Part shown: one piece after another, positions 9,727-18,788 of the stretch
Layout of the letters: every line of letters begins with the position of its first letter
How positions within the stretch are numbered: the stretch's first letter is position 1
Assembly: GCF_947495205.1 (NCBI RefSeq)
Contig: NZ_CANLXV010000013.1
Coordinates: 1 to 64,000 of the forward strand
DNA length: 64,000 nt
Origin: an uncultured Polaribacter sp.
Lineage (GTDB): Bacteria > Bacteroidota > Bacteroidia > Flavobacteriales > Flavobacteriaceae
Reading direction: 5' to 3'
The notes under the pieces: model-generated
What the model saw: the letters and a program-made list of their open reading frames with translations, nothing else
Databases searched by the model: none
What the model was told of the DNA's origin: nothing
Made by a program: the position numbers and the translations under genes

Positions 9727-10431
9727 TTAATTGGTACTAAAGCTCCATATACTTCCTATTGTAACGCCTTCTTTACTATCTTTTACTACAATTTTAAAGT
9801 AATATGTTGTTCCTGCTGATAGACCTGAAGCCTGAAACGTAGTATTAGATTGATTTTCTGACACCTTTGTAGTTGGGTTTTCATTAGTATCTAAATAAAC
9901 ATCAAAGGTTAATGGATCTTCATCTGCATCACTAGCAGACCAACTTAAGGTGGTGCTTGTTCCAGAAATTGTACTATTTAAAACTGGTAAAACCAATTCA
10001 GGAATAAATGGTAAATGATTAGACTCACCTTCTCCTTCAGTTAAAAACTGACTTGTAATAGAAAAATCACTTTCCGCATTTTTACTATCTATTGCTTTTA
10101 CTCTCCAGAAAAAAGACAATCCTTTATCTAAAGTAATTATTGTAGAAGTAACGTTTGTAACAGATTTATTTTCTATAATAGAAGAAAAGTTTGCATCTGA
10201 CGCTATTTCTAGTCTATATCTTAAAGTTTCTCCTTCTGGGTCTGTAGATGCATTCCATTGAAAATTTATTGCATTGTCTATACAAAGCGTGTTGTTAAGC
10301 GGAAATATTTTTGATGGAACTGTGGGCGCTTTATTTTCTGTTTCTGGCTCAGGACCAGGTCCTTCCTCTTTACTACAAGATAAACTTAACAAAAGCGTAA
10401 ATACTAAATATAAATAGATATGTTTCTTCAT
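9727..10431 (-). CDS. Lipoprotein with two fibronectin-III-like domains
   Basis: This is a 234-residue lipoprotein with signal MKKHIYLYLVFTLLLSLSC and an acidic, proline-rich tether (KEEGPGPEPETE). Two beta-sandwich repeats follow, each with fibronectin III features: about 35-132 (INFQWNASTDPEGETLRYRLEIA...FWRVKAIDSKNAESDF) and about 140-234 (TTLSWSASDADEDPLTFDVYLDT...TTYYFKIVVKDSKEG). There is no catalytic motif. It starts one base after the stop of the heparinase-like lyase gene, so translation is probably coupled. A role as surface binding or docking partner for that lyase is inferred; FN3 domains in such loci often act as spacers. Confidence 0.75.
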   Translation of the reverse strand: MKKHIYLYLVFTLLLSLSCSKEEGPGPEPETENKAPTVPSKIFPLNNTLCIDNAINFQWNASTDPEGETLRYRLEIASDANFSSIIENKSVTNVTSTIITLDKGLSFFWRVKAIDSKNAESDFSITSQFLTEGEGESNHLPFIPELVLPVLNSTISGTSTTLSWSASDADEDPLTFDVYLDTNENPTTKVSENQSNTTFQASGLSAGTTYYFKIVVKDSKEGVTIGSIWSFSTN

Positions 10432-10432
10432 T

Positions 10433-13400
10433 TTAATTTTTTATAAGTTTTAAAAATACAGGTTTCTCAATGTTCATTTTAACAATATACACACCACTTG
10501 GCCTATTACTAATATCTACGCTTAGTTTACCGTTGATAACTGTATATGCTCTTTTTTCAATTAATTGTGATCTTATATTGTAAATTTCTACATCAACATT
10601 TTTTAAACTACTTGACACAAATATTTCGAAATTTCCTTTAGAAGGATTTGGGTATGCCGTAATATTTTCTAGTAAATCAATAGTTTTTGATAATACTCCT
10701 TGACAAGCGCTTTTAGTTTTAATTTCTATTTGATCTCCATCTGCAACATTTATAGAAAAATCTTTAAGTTGTGTTTCAAAAAGAACCACTCCATTTTTAA
10801 TAACAGTAAATGGTGCAACACCCTCTGTAATAGAAATTTTTGCAGAGTTTTCTTTACCTACTGAAATTTTACCAGCTAAATTTGCGCCTGCTGCAATGGT
10901 AAATTCATATAGTTGTGGAGCATCTTGTCCTTGTGTTGTAATAGACAAGCTATAAGTTCCAGGTGATAAATTTTCAATAGTAGTGTTATTTTCAAAATTA
11001 TATTCTTCACCATTAAGCATTGCTGTATAATTACCGCTAGTTGCTGCAGTAATATTAATAATACCATTACTTTTATCTACACAAGTTTCTCCTATTGATT
11101 CTACTGTAAAAATATTTGCTGGAACTGGTCCATTATATGCAAAGTCTAAAGTTGTCTCTTGAAAAGCTTTTCCATCAGCATCTCCATTTAAGGTTTCATC
11201 TAAAAAGGTTAACTGTGCCCCTTCTCCAATATACAAAGAAACATCTGTAGTTGTTGCTTTAGGTTGAGATCTTACTACTGCAAAGCGCCCAGTAAATGTA
11301 ATATCATAAGCCTCTAAAGTTAACGTTTCTTGGTTGGTATCATTAGCAATAATAACATCTCTTATATCTTGGTTATTTACATTTGACAAAACCTCTAAAC
11401 CTACAACTTTACCTGCATTGTATATTAATTTTGATGACACTATTGTACTTTGAGCATTGCCAGATGGTTCATAAAGTGTTACAAAAGGCTCATTCCATGC
11501 TTCTCCGTATTTTCTTGCTATAAATAGTTGGGTGTCTTTGTTAGCATACCCATTACTTACTTCTTTTGTTGGCGGAGCTAAAGCAGCTGTATATTCTCTA
11601 CTAATACCACCAGGAACACTAACGTGTAAATAATCATCGGTAGCTTGTAAATCAAATCTTGCAGTAATATCGCTACTTACTGCAGTAGATGTTTTTGCAT
11701 CAGAATACCATCTCCAACCTGGTTGTTTTCTATCATCTCCAACATCATTTTGAAAACGCTGTGGAGTATCTGTTAAATCTAATAGATTATTATTTGCTTT
11801 GATTTGCATTACATCTCCTAAACCATGAAATATATAATCATGAAAATTATTTGAAGTATTAGAAAAAGATCGAAAAACATCTACATAATAACCTGTTGTT
11901 GGGCTTGTACGTATAATACCGTTTGTTCTTTGTTGATCTACATTATTAATATTATCATCTAAAAACTGAGTAGCAAAACTAAAATTTTCTGCAATTGATG
12001 GTGCTTTTACTTTAGGCTCACTTGCTTCTAAAATAAGAGGGTCTGTAATATTTTGCCATGTACTATTACCATTTATTTTAGGACCTCTACCAGAAGAACC
12101 GTTAACAATTATAGTATTGTGTGCAGCATAAGAAACTGCATATTGTTCATGAATATCTGAACCAAAAGCATCTGCACCATAATCTGGCCCAATTACATAA
12201 CCTGCTCCATAAATTTCCAAATCTATTCCTCCTGCATGGGTATGTACATAGGTTCCTCCATGAGTATAATACATTAAACCATTTTGCTCATCATCTACTC
12301 CAGAAAGGTTGCGTTGCATTACTACTCCTGCGTGTGTTGCTTGTACAGTTCTGTATTTTGGTTCTCCAGCATTACTTACAGAAGCATCTATATTAACACC
12401 CCATAATAGTTGTAAAGGGTTGTTCCACTCTAAACGTTGATTTTCTATTACTGGGTTGTAACCACCTTCTTCGCTATAAATTTTCTGGAGCGTTGTAGCT
12501 GCTCTCTCTTTTAACGCTGCATATTCTTTTCTGTCTGCAATTTCTAAAATACTTCTAAATATATGCGCATGGTCTGTAAAAGTTCTACCAATATCTCCAT
12601 AAGCCATTGTTAAACCACTAGGATATAAAAAGTTTTCGTAAATAAAAATGCTTTCTATTATGTCTTGATTATCTTCTACTATGTTAAGTTCTGGTTTATA
12701 CCTGTCTACTATATTCATAATTTGAATAAACAAAGCATGGGTAAATTTACCATAACCGGCAGATTCTGGCCACAAACGTTCTACTTCTGTAAATTCTCCT
12801 AACATCCAATTGATACCTGGTTGATTACTATTGGCAGCACCATTCATTAATAAATTAAAATACGCCTCTCTTTTCGCATCATCTTGCATACACATTACAC
12901 TGTATAAAGCACCAGGCAATTCTAAAACAGGATGATTAGAACCATTACCTCCAACTTTTATTACATTCTCTGTCATTACTTCCAATGCTTTTTGGGCATC
13001 TTCAAAATTAAAAGAAACTTGACCATTAGATGCTAAATCATAAACTGTTGTACCTTCTTTAGAAAGAAAAGGTTCTACAAAATCATAGATCATAGCAACT
13101 CTTGTAAATAATTCTCTACATTGAATTAAGTGATTAAAGTTTGGCGAATAAAACTCAATAGTAAGTGGATTTTTATCTTTAAGTAATTTTACATATTGAT
13201 GTAAAATATCTGAGGCAATTTGCGCATATTTTTCATCATCTGTTAAATAGTAGAGCATTGCAGATTCTGCACCAATGTTAAGCTTATTTCTATGTATAGT
13301 TCTGTTTCCTGGTATTGCAGGTATTCCAGAAATTTCTGAAGAAGGATTGTTCCTATGATTATTTGCAATAGTACTGTTACCATTTTGCAGTTGAGAAAAC

Positions 13401-14260
13401 AAACTACTAGCCCAACTATGGTTAGCAATATTATCTAAAATATCTTGCTTGTCTGAAGGGGATACCCAAATATGTGGATGGGTTAAAGATTGTGTTCCTG
13501 CACCTCCCGTTTCTCCTGAAGTATTTAGCAAATCTTTAAATTCTATATTATCAAAAGAAAAAGTTCCTAAACCAGAACGAGATGTTGCCTGAATTTTGAA
13601 ACCTGTAATATCTGCTTTAGGTGATTCTATATTTCTTAATGAAAAATTATCAATAGCTTTTGTTGTACCCACCCAAACTTGCATTCTTCCCGTTGGAATG
13701 GTTGTTGAATTTCCATCTGGAGCATCAAAATTTTGACTGCTGCCAGAGTTATTTATAATGAATGTAATGGTTTGTTTTCCTGTAAAAAAACCAGAACTTG
13801 GCGCGCCATTAATATTATCTACTGTGGTTACTCTAAATTCGTTAGAGCCGTCTTTACCAAGTATTCCAAAACGACTGGCAAATGAAGAGTTAGTACCAAA
13901 TGAAGCATTTGAAAAAGAATTTCCAATAAAAACACTAAATAAAGGGTTTTGTGTACCTGATTGATAATTTTCCAACTCAAAATCAAACTGAAACTGCACC
14001 AAAGTTGGATTTTCAGAAAAATTGAAATTTCTGTACGCAAACATTGTAGCTGTATTGGTTCTTTCAAATTGTAAAGCCCCATTAGTTATGGTAGTAGTTA
14101 AACCAGTTTGCCCTTGAGTTAAACCGTTGAACTCTCCAATACTTGGAACAGTACTTACATAATCTGAAACAGCTGTAGAACCTTCAAAATCTTGAATAAA
14201 TACTTGCGCTTGAAATAAGCTTGGAAGTGTTATTAGTAATATAATAATAATTTTTTTCAT
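10433..14260 (-). CDS. Large secreted heparinase II/III-like lyase with T9SS domain (candidate PL40-type ulvan lyase)
   Basis: The start was set at 14260 (MKKIIIILLITLPSLFQAQ), which gives a clean signal peptide; an in-frame ATG at 14314 overlaps the promoter box. Residues about 20-245 look like a concanavalin/LamG-type beta-sandwich. From about 257 (HPHIWVSPSDKQDI) an alpha-helical toroid-like region runs on, followed near 665-700 by the heparinase II/III beta-sheet region (YVHTHAGGIDLEIYGAG...GPDYG) with histidines and tyrosines of the expected kind. About 1010-1190 holds small Ig-like segments and about 1200-1275 a T9SS sorting domain (AYPNPSKGNF). Given its place in an ulvan locus it could belong to PL40, but the family assignment is a guess. 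It is the first gene of a two-gene operon with the FN3 lipoprotein. Confidence 0.72.
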   Translation of the reverse strand: MKKIIIILLITLPSLFQAQVFIQDFEGSTAVSDYVSTVPSIGEFNGLTQGQTGLTTTITNGALQFERTNTATMFAYRNFNFSENPTLVQFQFDFELENYQSGTQNPLFSVFIGNSFSNASFGTNSSFASRFGILGKDGSNEFRVTTVDNINGAPSSGFFTGKQTITFIINNSGSSQNFDAPDGNSTTIPTGRMQVWVGTTKAIDNFSLRNIESPKADITGFKIQATSRSGLGTFSFDNIEFKDLLNTSGETGGAGTQSLTHPHIWVSPSDKQDILDNIANHSWASSLFSQLQNGNSTIANNHRNNPSSEISGIPAIPGNRTIHRNKLNIGAESAMLYYLTDDEKYAQIASDILHQYVKLLKDKNPLTIEFYSPNFNHLIQCRELFTRVAMIYDFVEPFLSKEGTTVYDLASNGQVSFNFEDAQKALEVMTENVIKVGGNGSNHPVLELPGALYSVMCMQDDAKREAYFNLLMNGAANSNQPGINWMLGEFTEVERLWPESAGYGKFTHALFIQIMNIVDRYKPELNIVEDNQDIIESIFIYENFLYPSGLTMAYGDIGRTFTDHAHIFRSILEIADRKEYAALKERAATTLQKIYSEEGGYNPVIENQRLEWNNPLQLLWGVNIDASVSNAGEPKYRTVQATHAGVVMQRNLSGVDDEQNGLMYYTHGGTYVHTHAGGIDLEIYGAGYVIGPDYGADAFGSDIHEQYAVSYAAHNTIIVNGSSGRGPKINGNSTWQNITDPLILEASEPKVKAPSIAENFSFATQFLDDNINNVDQQRTNGIIRTSPTTGYYVDVFRSFSNTSNNFHDYIFHGLGDVMQIKANNNLLDLTDTPQRFQNDVGDDRKQPGWRWYSDAKTSTAVSSDITARFDLQATDDYLHVSVPGGISREYTAALAPPTKEVSNGYANKDTQLFIARKYGEAWNEPFVTLYEPSGNAQSTIVSSKLIYNAGKVVGLEVLSNVNNQDIRDVIIANDTNQETLTLEAYDITFTGRFAVVRSQPKATTTDVSLYIGEGAQLTFLDETLNGDADGKAFQETTLDFAYNGPVPANIFTVESIGETCVDKSNGIINITAATSGNYTAMLNGEEYNFENNTTIENLSPGTYSLSITTQGQDAPQLYEFTIAAGANLAGKISVGKENSAKISITEGVAPFTVIKNGVVLFETQLKDFSINVADGDQIEIKTKSACQGVLSKTIDLLENITAYPNPSKGNFEIFVSSSLKNVDVEIYNIRSQLIEKRAYTVINGKLSVDISNRPSGVYIVKMNIEKPVFLKLIKN

Positions 14261-14280
14261 CGATCTTATTTTATGGACTT

Positions 14281-14325
14281 TAAAGATAAACCCTAAAGCG
14301 TGTGAGCACGTCATGCACTGTCCTG
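14281..14325 (-). promoter_or_regulatory. Locus promoter box upstream of heparinase-like lyase
   Basis: On the minus strand CAGGAC (plus 14320-14325) and CATGAC (plus 14310-14315) form the 10-bp repeat, then two bases, 19 bases and TATCTTTA (14281-14288). The repeat sequence is the most divergent of the set except the distal site at 18113-18122, but all spacings are exact, which supports it. It also argues against using the ATG at 14314. Confidence 0.72.
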
Positions 14326-14373
14326 CTATAAACTGTTAAAATATAAGTTTAATTTTAGTCGATAAAAATAAAA

Positions 14374-14402
14374 AACCTTTCAATAAAATTTATTGAAAGG
14401 TT
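14374..14402 (-). terminator. Rho-independent terminator after the outer-membrane protein gene
   Basis: A perfect 13-base stem, AACCTTTCAATAA paired with TTATTGAAAGGTT, encloses a short loop and is followed on the minus strand by a T run. It sits about 165 bases past the stop codon at 14568. Confidence 0.8.
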
Positions 14403-14567
14403 GTTAAATGGTATAATTATAGTTTGCTTATGTAAGTTTTAAAGCCGCTTTTTACAAATCACTTTCTTGTTATGATGTTTTCACAGCAATTGCAAACATT
14501 CTCTTTAAAATTTATGTTAATATACTGATTATCAATATTATTCTTAAATCTCTTACTAAATATTAAT

Positions 14568-15764
14568 TTAAAAAATAGAATACCCCAACACAATAGATAA
14601 GGATTCAACATCTGTAAACCAAGTTGCTTCACTAACATTAGTCAAAGTGTTTCGTGTTGGTAAATACCTCAATTCTAAACTGAAACGTTCTTTATATTTA
14701 CAGCCAATACCTAATGCCGTATTAAAGGTATTATCTACTTCTGTTGAAAACGGAATACGATTTTGTATATCTAATTTAGTACCAAAGTTTATGTCATAAA
14801 TAATTAGAGCATTCACAAAAAACTTTAAGTCTTTTTTATTGAGATACATATAATGTCTTAAACCAAAATTGACTTCAAGTGACCTTTGGCTAATACTTGC
14901 AGTTTCTATATCTGCACTAAACTGATGATAGGTGGGTTCTAAAAGCAACGCCCATTTGTTATTATTAAACCCTAAAATAAATTCTGCTTCTAAACCTAGT
15001 CTAAATGACGTCAAATTTTTACCGAAATCAAATTGTCTGCTACCATTTGGATTATTCAAAACAAGTGATGACATTCTTACACCTGGTCTTATGTTTAAAT
15101 TAAATGAATCTTCATTTTTTTTCTTTTTTTGATAATTAATAAATTCTGAATTGCTGCACTTATTATATTTAATAAAAAATTTAATTAAGTCTGATTTTTT
15201 ATAATCTATTTTCTTAAAACTATTCATTGAAACACCATCGCACTTTAAAGCAATCCATAATTGTCTTCTAAATTCATTGTTATTCGCCACAGCACTTCCA
15301 CCATCTGTTAAATAGCTTTTATATACCAGTTGCTTAACTTCAGCAGCTTTTTTATTAAAAAAATATCTTACAAAACCTTTTTCTTCATAATAATAAAGGG
15401 TTGCATTACCTTCTATTAATACTTTTAAAAATAAACTTTCGTTGTTAAAAATTGGGTTTACATTAAAATCCAATTCATCTACTTTTTTGCTAGATCTATC
15501 TATATCTACCTTACGTCTTACATATTTAAATGTGTTTACAACTCCAAATTCTTTAACAGAATTAATGGTTAACGTTTTCTTTTCTGAATTTTGTTCGATT
15601 TTATATTTAAATTCGGTGGGATTATTTAACCAATCTTCATTTTTTATAAAACAATTAATCTTTTCATTGGAGTTGTTTATAAAATATCCTTTAACAAATG
15701 ATGTTTGAGCAAAGACATTTATGGTAAAAATAAATGCGAAAAATACTGTGAATTGTTTTGTCAT
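14568..15764 (-). CDS. Predicted outer-membrane beta-barrel protein
   Basis: This is a 398-residue exported protein with signal peptide MTKQFTVFFAFIFTINVFAQ. The first half (about 21-215) has alternating basic and aromatic residues with no recognised motif (KGYFINNSNEKINCFIKNEDWLNNPTEFKYK). The second half (about 220-398) has the amphipathic strand pattern of a small outer-membrane barrel: GVRMSSLVLNN, FRLGLEAEFILGF, KWALLLEPTYHQF, LEVNFGLRHYMYLN, FVNALIIYDINF, FNTALGIGCKYKERFSLELRYLPTR, and it ends in aromatic YSIF. It resembles the broad outer-membrane beta-barrel (PorT-like) group common in flavobacteria. It has no locus promoter box and is flanked by terminators on both sides, so it may be a bystander rather than part of the ulvan system. 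Confidence 0.65.
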   Translation of the reverse strand: MTKQFTVFFAFIFTINVFAQTSFVKGYFINNSNEKINCFIKNEDWLNNPTEFKYKIEQNSEKKTLTINSVKEFGVVNTFKYVRRKVDIDRSSKKVDELDFNVNPIFNNESLFLKVLIEGNATLYYYEEKGFVRYFFNKKAAEVKQLVYKSYLTDGGSAVANNNEFRRQLWIALKCDGVSMNSFKKIDYKKSDLIKFFIKYNKCSNSEFINYQKKKKNEDSFNLNIRPGVRMSSLVLNNPNGSRQFDFGKNLTSFRLGLEAEFILGFNNNKWALLLEPTYHQFSADIETASISQRSLEVNFGLRHYMYLNKKDLKFFVNALIIYDINFGTKLDIQNRIPFSTEVDNTFNTALGIGCKYKERFSLELRYLPTRNTLTNVSEATWFTDVESLSIVLGYSIF

Positions 15765-15826
15765 TTTTTTAAAATTGAGGGTTAGTTCGTATTCTTTGAC
15801 AATAGCAAACGTTCTAAGAAAGCAAA

Positions 15827-15856
15827 ATACCTAGTTTTAATTGTAAAACTAGGTAT
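15827..15856 (-). terminator. Rho-independent terminator after GH3 gene
   Basis: A perfect 13-base inverted repeat (ATACCTAGTTTTA with TAAAACTAGGTAT) around a four-base loop is followed on the minus strand by TTTTGCTTTC. It lies about 25 bases after the stop at 15882 and upstream of the barrel gene. Confidence 0.85.
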
Positions 15857-15881
15857 TATAATTATAAATTACATTAATGCT

Positions 15882-18050
15882 TTATTTTACTATTAGCGTA
15901 GCTTTATGTAAATCTTTTTCTTGTGATGATGCTCCTACTGAGATTGTAAAAGTTCCTGGTTCCACTACTTTTTTCATTTCTTGATTTAAAATGTTTAATT
16001 CATCAAAACCTAAAGTAAATGTTACTGTTTTTGTTTCTCCTGGTTCAAGTGAAATACGCTCAAATCCTTTTAGCATTTTGTTGTAACGCCCAACAGAAGC
16101 ATAATCATCTCTTACATACATTTGCACAATTTCATCACCAGCTCTATCTCCTGTATTAGTTACATCAACAGAAACTGTTGTACTTCCATCAAGAGAAATT
16201 GAAGCATTTTCAAATTTTGGTTTACTGTATTTAAATGTGGTATAACTTAATCCATATCCAAAAGGAAACAATGGAGATTTGTCCGCGTCTTTAAATTGTC
16301 CTTTTCCAGAACCAATAAAATCTGGGCGCTGCAAATAGGTTACTGGCACTTGCCCAACAGATCTTGGAAAAGAAACGGTTAATTTACCTCCAGGATTTAC
16401 ATCTCCAAAAATAGCATCTGCAATAGCATCTCCAGAACGCATTCCTAAATACCAAGTTTCTAAAATTGATGGAATATTTTCTGCAACATAATTAATAGAC
16501 AAAGGTCTACCATTTATTAAAACGGCAACCACCGGTTTGCCTGTTTTATGAATTGCTTTTACCAATTCTTTTTGTACACCATATAAGTCTAAATCTGCTC
16601 TATCTACTCCTTCTCCACCAGTTCTTCTAGAACCTCCAATTACTAAAACAACGGCATCAGATTTTTTTGCTGCTGCAATTGCTTTTGGAAACCCTGCTTT
16701 AGAGTTGCTTAATAAATCGCAACCTTTTGCGTAATTAATTTTTACTTTATCTCCTACTTTTGCTTTTATACCGTCTAAAGCAGAAACATAATATGGAGGC
16801 AAACCAGAATAACCACCCAATAAAGAGTAAGTTCCTTTTTTAGGTTTGTTTTCGTGTGCGTTTGGCCCAATAACCGCTAAAGATTTTATTTTAGATAGGT
16901 CTAAAGGCAAAACATTATTCTCATTTTTTAATAGAATAATGGCTTTTTTAGCCATTTCATAAGAAAAATCTTGGTGTTCTTTTTTACCAACATTTACTGT
17001 TTTGGTATCAATTTCTTTTGGTTTTGTATCAAATAAACCTAGTTTATATTTTGCTGTTAAAATACGAGACGTTGCTTTATCAATATACTTCTCTAAATCA
17101 GGATTCTTTGTTATGGTATCTTTTAGCACTTTACTATTATATGCTGCTAGCTTTTCAATTTTCCCAATCACTAAATCCATATCAACACCTGCTTTTAATC
17201 CTAAAAGAGCTGATTTTGTTCTATTTTCAGCAATAAAATGCATGGTTCCTAACCTTGCAATATCATTATTATCAGAAACAATTAAACCATCAAAACCTAA
17301 TTCATCTCTTAAAATATCTTTAAGCAACCAAGTATTCATATGGTTTGGAACCCCATTATAATCTTGGTGTCCTGGCATAAGAGAACCTATTTTTGCTTCT
17401 TTTATAGCTGCTTCAAAAGGTGGTAAATAAATTTCTCTTAATCTACGTTCAGACATATCACTAAAACCTCCATTAATTCCACGTCTATTTTCTGGATAAC
17501 CAATAAAATGCTTCGCGGTTGCCATTACATGATTTTCATCAAATTGCTCATCACCCATTCCTTGTAAACCTTGTATAAATGCAACACCCATTCTAGATAC
17601 CAAATAAGGGTCTTCTCCATAAGATTCTTCTACTCTACCATATCTTGGATCTCCAGAAATTACATCTAAATTAGGTGAATATGTATGTGTAACTCCCAAA
17701 GCTCTTGCTTCTATAGCTGTTTGTGAAGCCATTTTTTTAACCAATTCTGGCTGCCAAGTAGAGGCTGCTGCAATAGCTTGTGGGTAAACCGTTGTATTTC
17801 CATAGTAATCTAAAACAAGCCAAACACCATGTAATGCTTCTGCATACTTCATATAAGGGATACCTAACCTCTCATTTGCAGGAGCATCTTGAGTCATTTC
17901 TGCTATTTTTTCATCCAAAGTCATTTTACCAATTAAATCTTGGACTTTGCTGGCAATCTCTTTATCTTTTTTAGATATGTTATCTTTTTGCTGCTTACAA
18001 CTAATCGAAATTGATAGTGTTAAAAAAGATAGGAATAGTAATTTTTTCAT
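15882..18050 (-). CDS. GH3 glycoside hydrolase, lipoprotein (beta-xylosidase/beta-glucosidase type)
   Basis: This is a predicted exo-beta-glycosidase, plausibly a beta-xylosidase acting on the xylose residues of ulvan. The signal MKKLLFLSFLTLSISISC indicates a lipoprotein. The layout is the usual one for GH3: a TIM barrel (about 40-330, with ALHGV, VTHTYSPNLDVISGDPRYGRVEESYGEDPYL, AKHFIGY), an alpha/beta sandwich (about 360-590, with NENNVLPL, VIGPNAHE, VIGGSRRTGGEGVDRADLDL), and a C-terminal fibronectin III-like domain (FPFGYGLSYTTF...GDEIVQMYVRD). The likely nucleophile is the aspartate in GLIVSDNND. At 722 residues it is full length. It has its own promoter box at 18078-18122. The sugar specificity is not readable from the sequence. 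Confidence 0.9.
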   Translation of the reverse strand: MKKLLFLSFLTLSISISCKQQKDNISKKDKEIASKVQDLIGKMTLDEKIAEMTQDAPANERLGIPYMKYAEALHGVWLVLDYYGNTTVYPQAIAAASTWQPELVKKMASQTAIEARALGVTHTYSPNLDVISGDPRYGRVEESYGEDPYLVSRMGVAFIQGLQGMGDEQFDENHVMATAKHFIGYPENRRGINGGFSDMSERRLREIYLPPFEAAIKEAKIGSLMPGHQDYNGVPNHMNTWLLKDILRDELGFDGLIVSDNNDIARLGTMHFIAENRTKSALLGLKAGVDMDLVIGKIEKLAAYNSKVLKDTITKNPDLEKYIDKATSRILTAKYKLGLFDTKPKEIDTKTVNVGKKEHQDFSYEMAKKAIILLKNENNVLPLDLSKIKSLAVIGPNAHENKPKKGTYSLLGGYSGLPPYYVSALDGIKAKVGDKVKINYAKGCDLLSNSKAGFPKAIAAAKKSDAVVLVIGGSRRTGGEGVDRADLDLYGVQKELVKAIHKTGKPVVAVLINGRPLSINYVAENIPSILETWYLGMRSGDAIADAIFGDVNPGGKLTVSFPRSVGQVPVTYLQRPDFIGSGKGQFKDADKSPLFPFGYGLSYTTFKYSKPKFENASISLDGSTTVSVDVTNTGDRAGDEIVQMYVRDDYASVGRYNKMLKGFERISLEPGETKTVTFTLGFDELNILNQEMKKVVEPGTFTISVGASSQEKDLHKATLIVK

Positions 18051-18077
18051 GAGTTTTATTTCTATTTTAAAAAAGTG

Positions 18078-18122
18078 TAAAAATATTTTTTTAGTTTCTA
18101 AAAAGCATCCTGTACCCTCTGT
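18078..18122 (-). promoter_or_regulatory. Locus promoter box upstream of GH3
   Basis: On the minus strand CAGGAT (plus 18107-18112) is followed by two bases, 19 bases and TATTTTTA (18078-18085). The distal half-site is poor at the standard 10-bp spacing (ACAGAG), with CAGAGG one base off register. The copy faces away from another one at 18149-18193. Confidence 0.75.
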
Positions 18123-18148
18123 TTTTAAAAAATTTTTGATGTAAAACT

Positions 18149-18193
18149 CAGGATAGCACAGGGCACTCTAATGAAAAAAAACTTGTATTTTTA
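18149..18193 (+). promoter_or_regulatory. Locus promoter box pointing right into a decayed gene
   Basis: CAGGAT (18149-18154) and CAGGGC (18159-18164) form the 10-bp repeat, then AC, 19 bases and TATTTTTA (18186-18193). All spacings match the other copies. The next intact gene on this strand, the ThuA-DUF1080 gene, begins almost 600 bases away; the space between holds the broken reading frame at 18226-18755. Confidence 0.78.
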
Positions 18194-18225
18194 TAAAACA
18201 AAAATTGTTGTTTTTAATAAAATCT

Positions 18226-18755
18226 AGTACAGAAAAAAATATTACTACTTTTATAATCTCTAGCTTTAGCTTAAATACTCAATATAAAAAAACCAATAAA
18301 TCTTTAATAAGTAGCACTGTTTTTATCAAAAAAAACGGACTGACACCAGTAGAAATTAAATATTATTACAAATAAACTGCAACAAATATTAGGCAATTTT
18401 ACAGAACTTCTAAAAACGAAAAAACAAATTCTAGGGGAGCTGAAGATGGTAAATATATTTACAGCGTGAGTAAAAACACTTATTCAGAATTGCTGCCAAA
18501 CAAAAGAATTACGCATTCAGATAAATTTGTTCGTTGTGATAATTTTTACAATAAAGCAGTTGAGGCAACAGTTTTAAGCTACCTAATAAAATTTAGTACT
18601 GTTGATAGATGTTATGCTTGGGGTAGTGTTTTTTGTACTGATTCTGAAAACTATAGCTTACCTATTGGTTTAAATAAGGAATAACCAAAAGGCAAAAGAG
18701 GAATATATTATTATACAGGAAAAAGAATTCAACATACATTGTCATCTTAAACATA
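18226..18755 (+). pseudogene. Decayed secreted-protein gene of unknown family
   Basis: Plus-strand reading frames here give protein-like sequence without a usable start. The first part includes a signal-peptide-like KNITTFIISSFSLN and then KKNGLTPVEIKYYYK before a stop near 18373. The same register then reads FYRTSKNEKTNSRGAEDGKYIYSVSKNTYSELLP and DRCYAWGSVFCTDSENYSLP up to a stop at 18682, followed by PKGKRGIYYYTGKRIQHTLSS and another stop. An ATG at 18466 could open 72 codons, but the protein-like sequence begins well before it. Codon use resembles the neighbours. The family is not recognised. It lies directly behind an intact locus promoter box, so it was probably once an ulvan-regulated gene. 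Confidence 0.55.
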
Positions 18756-18788
18756 AAGAAAAAAATTATTAATTACCAAACCATACAA

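Noticed and set aside
18466..18684. A 72-codon plus-strand frame that could be a small gene
   Set aside because: The protein-like sequence continues upstream of its ATG and downstream of its stop, so it is better read as part of a broken larger gene.
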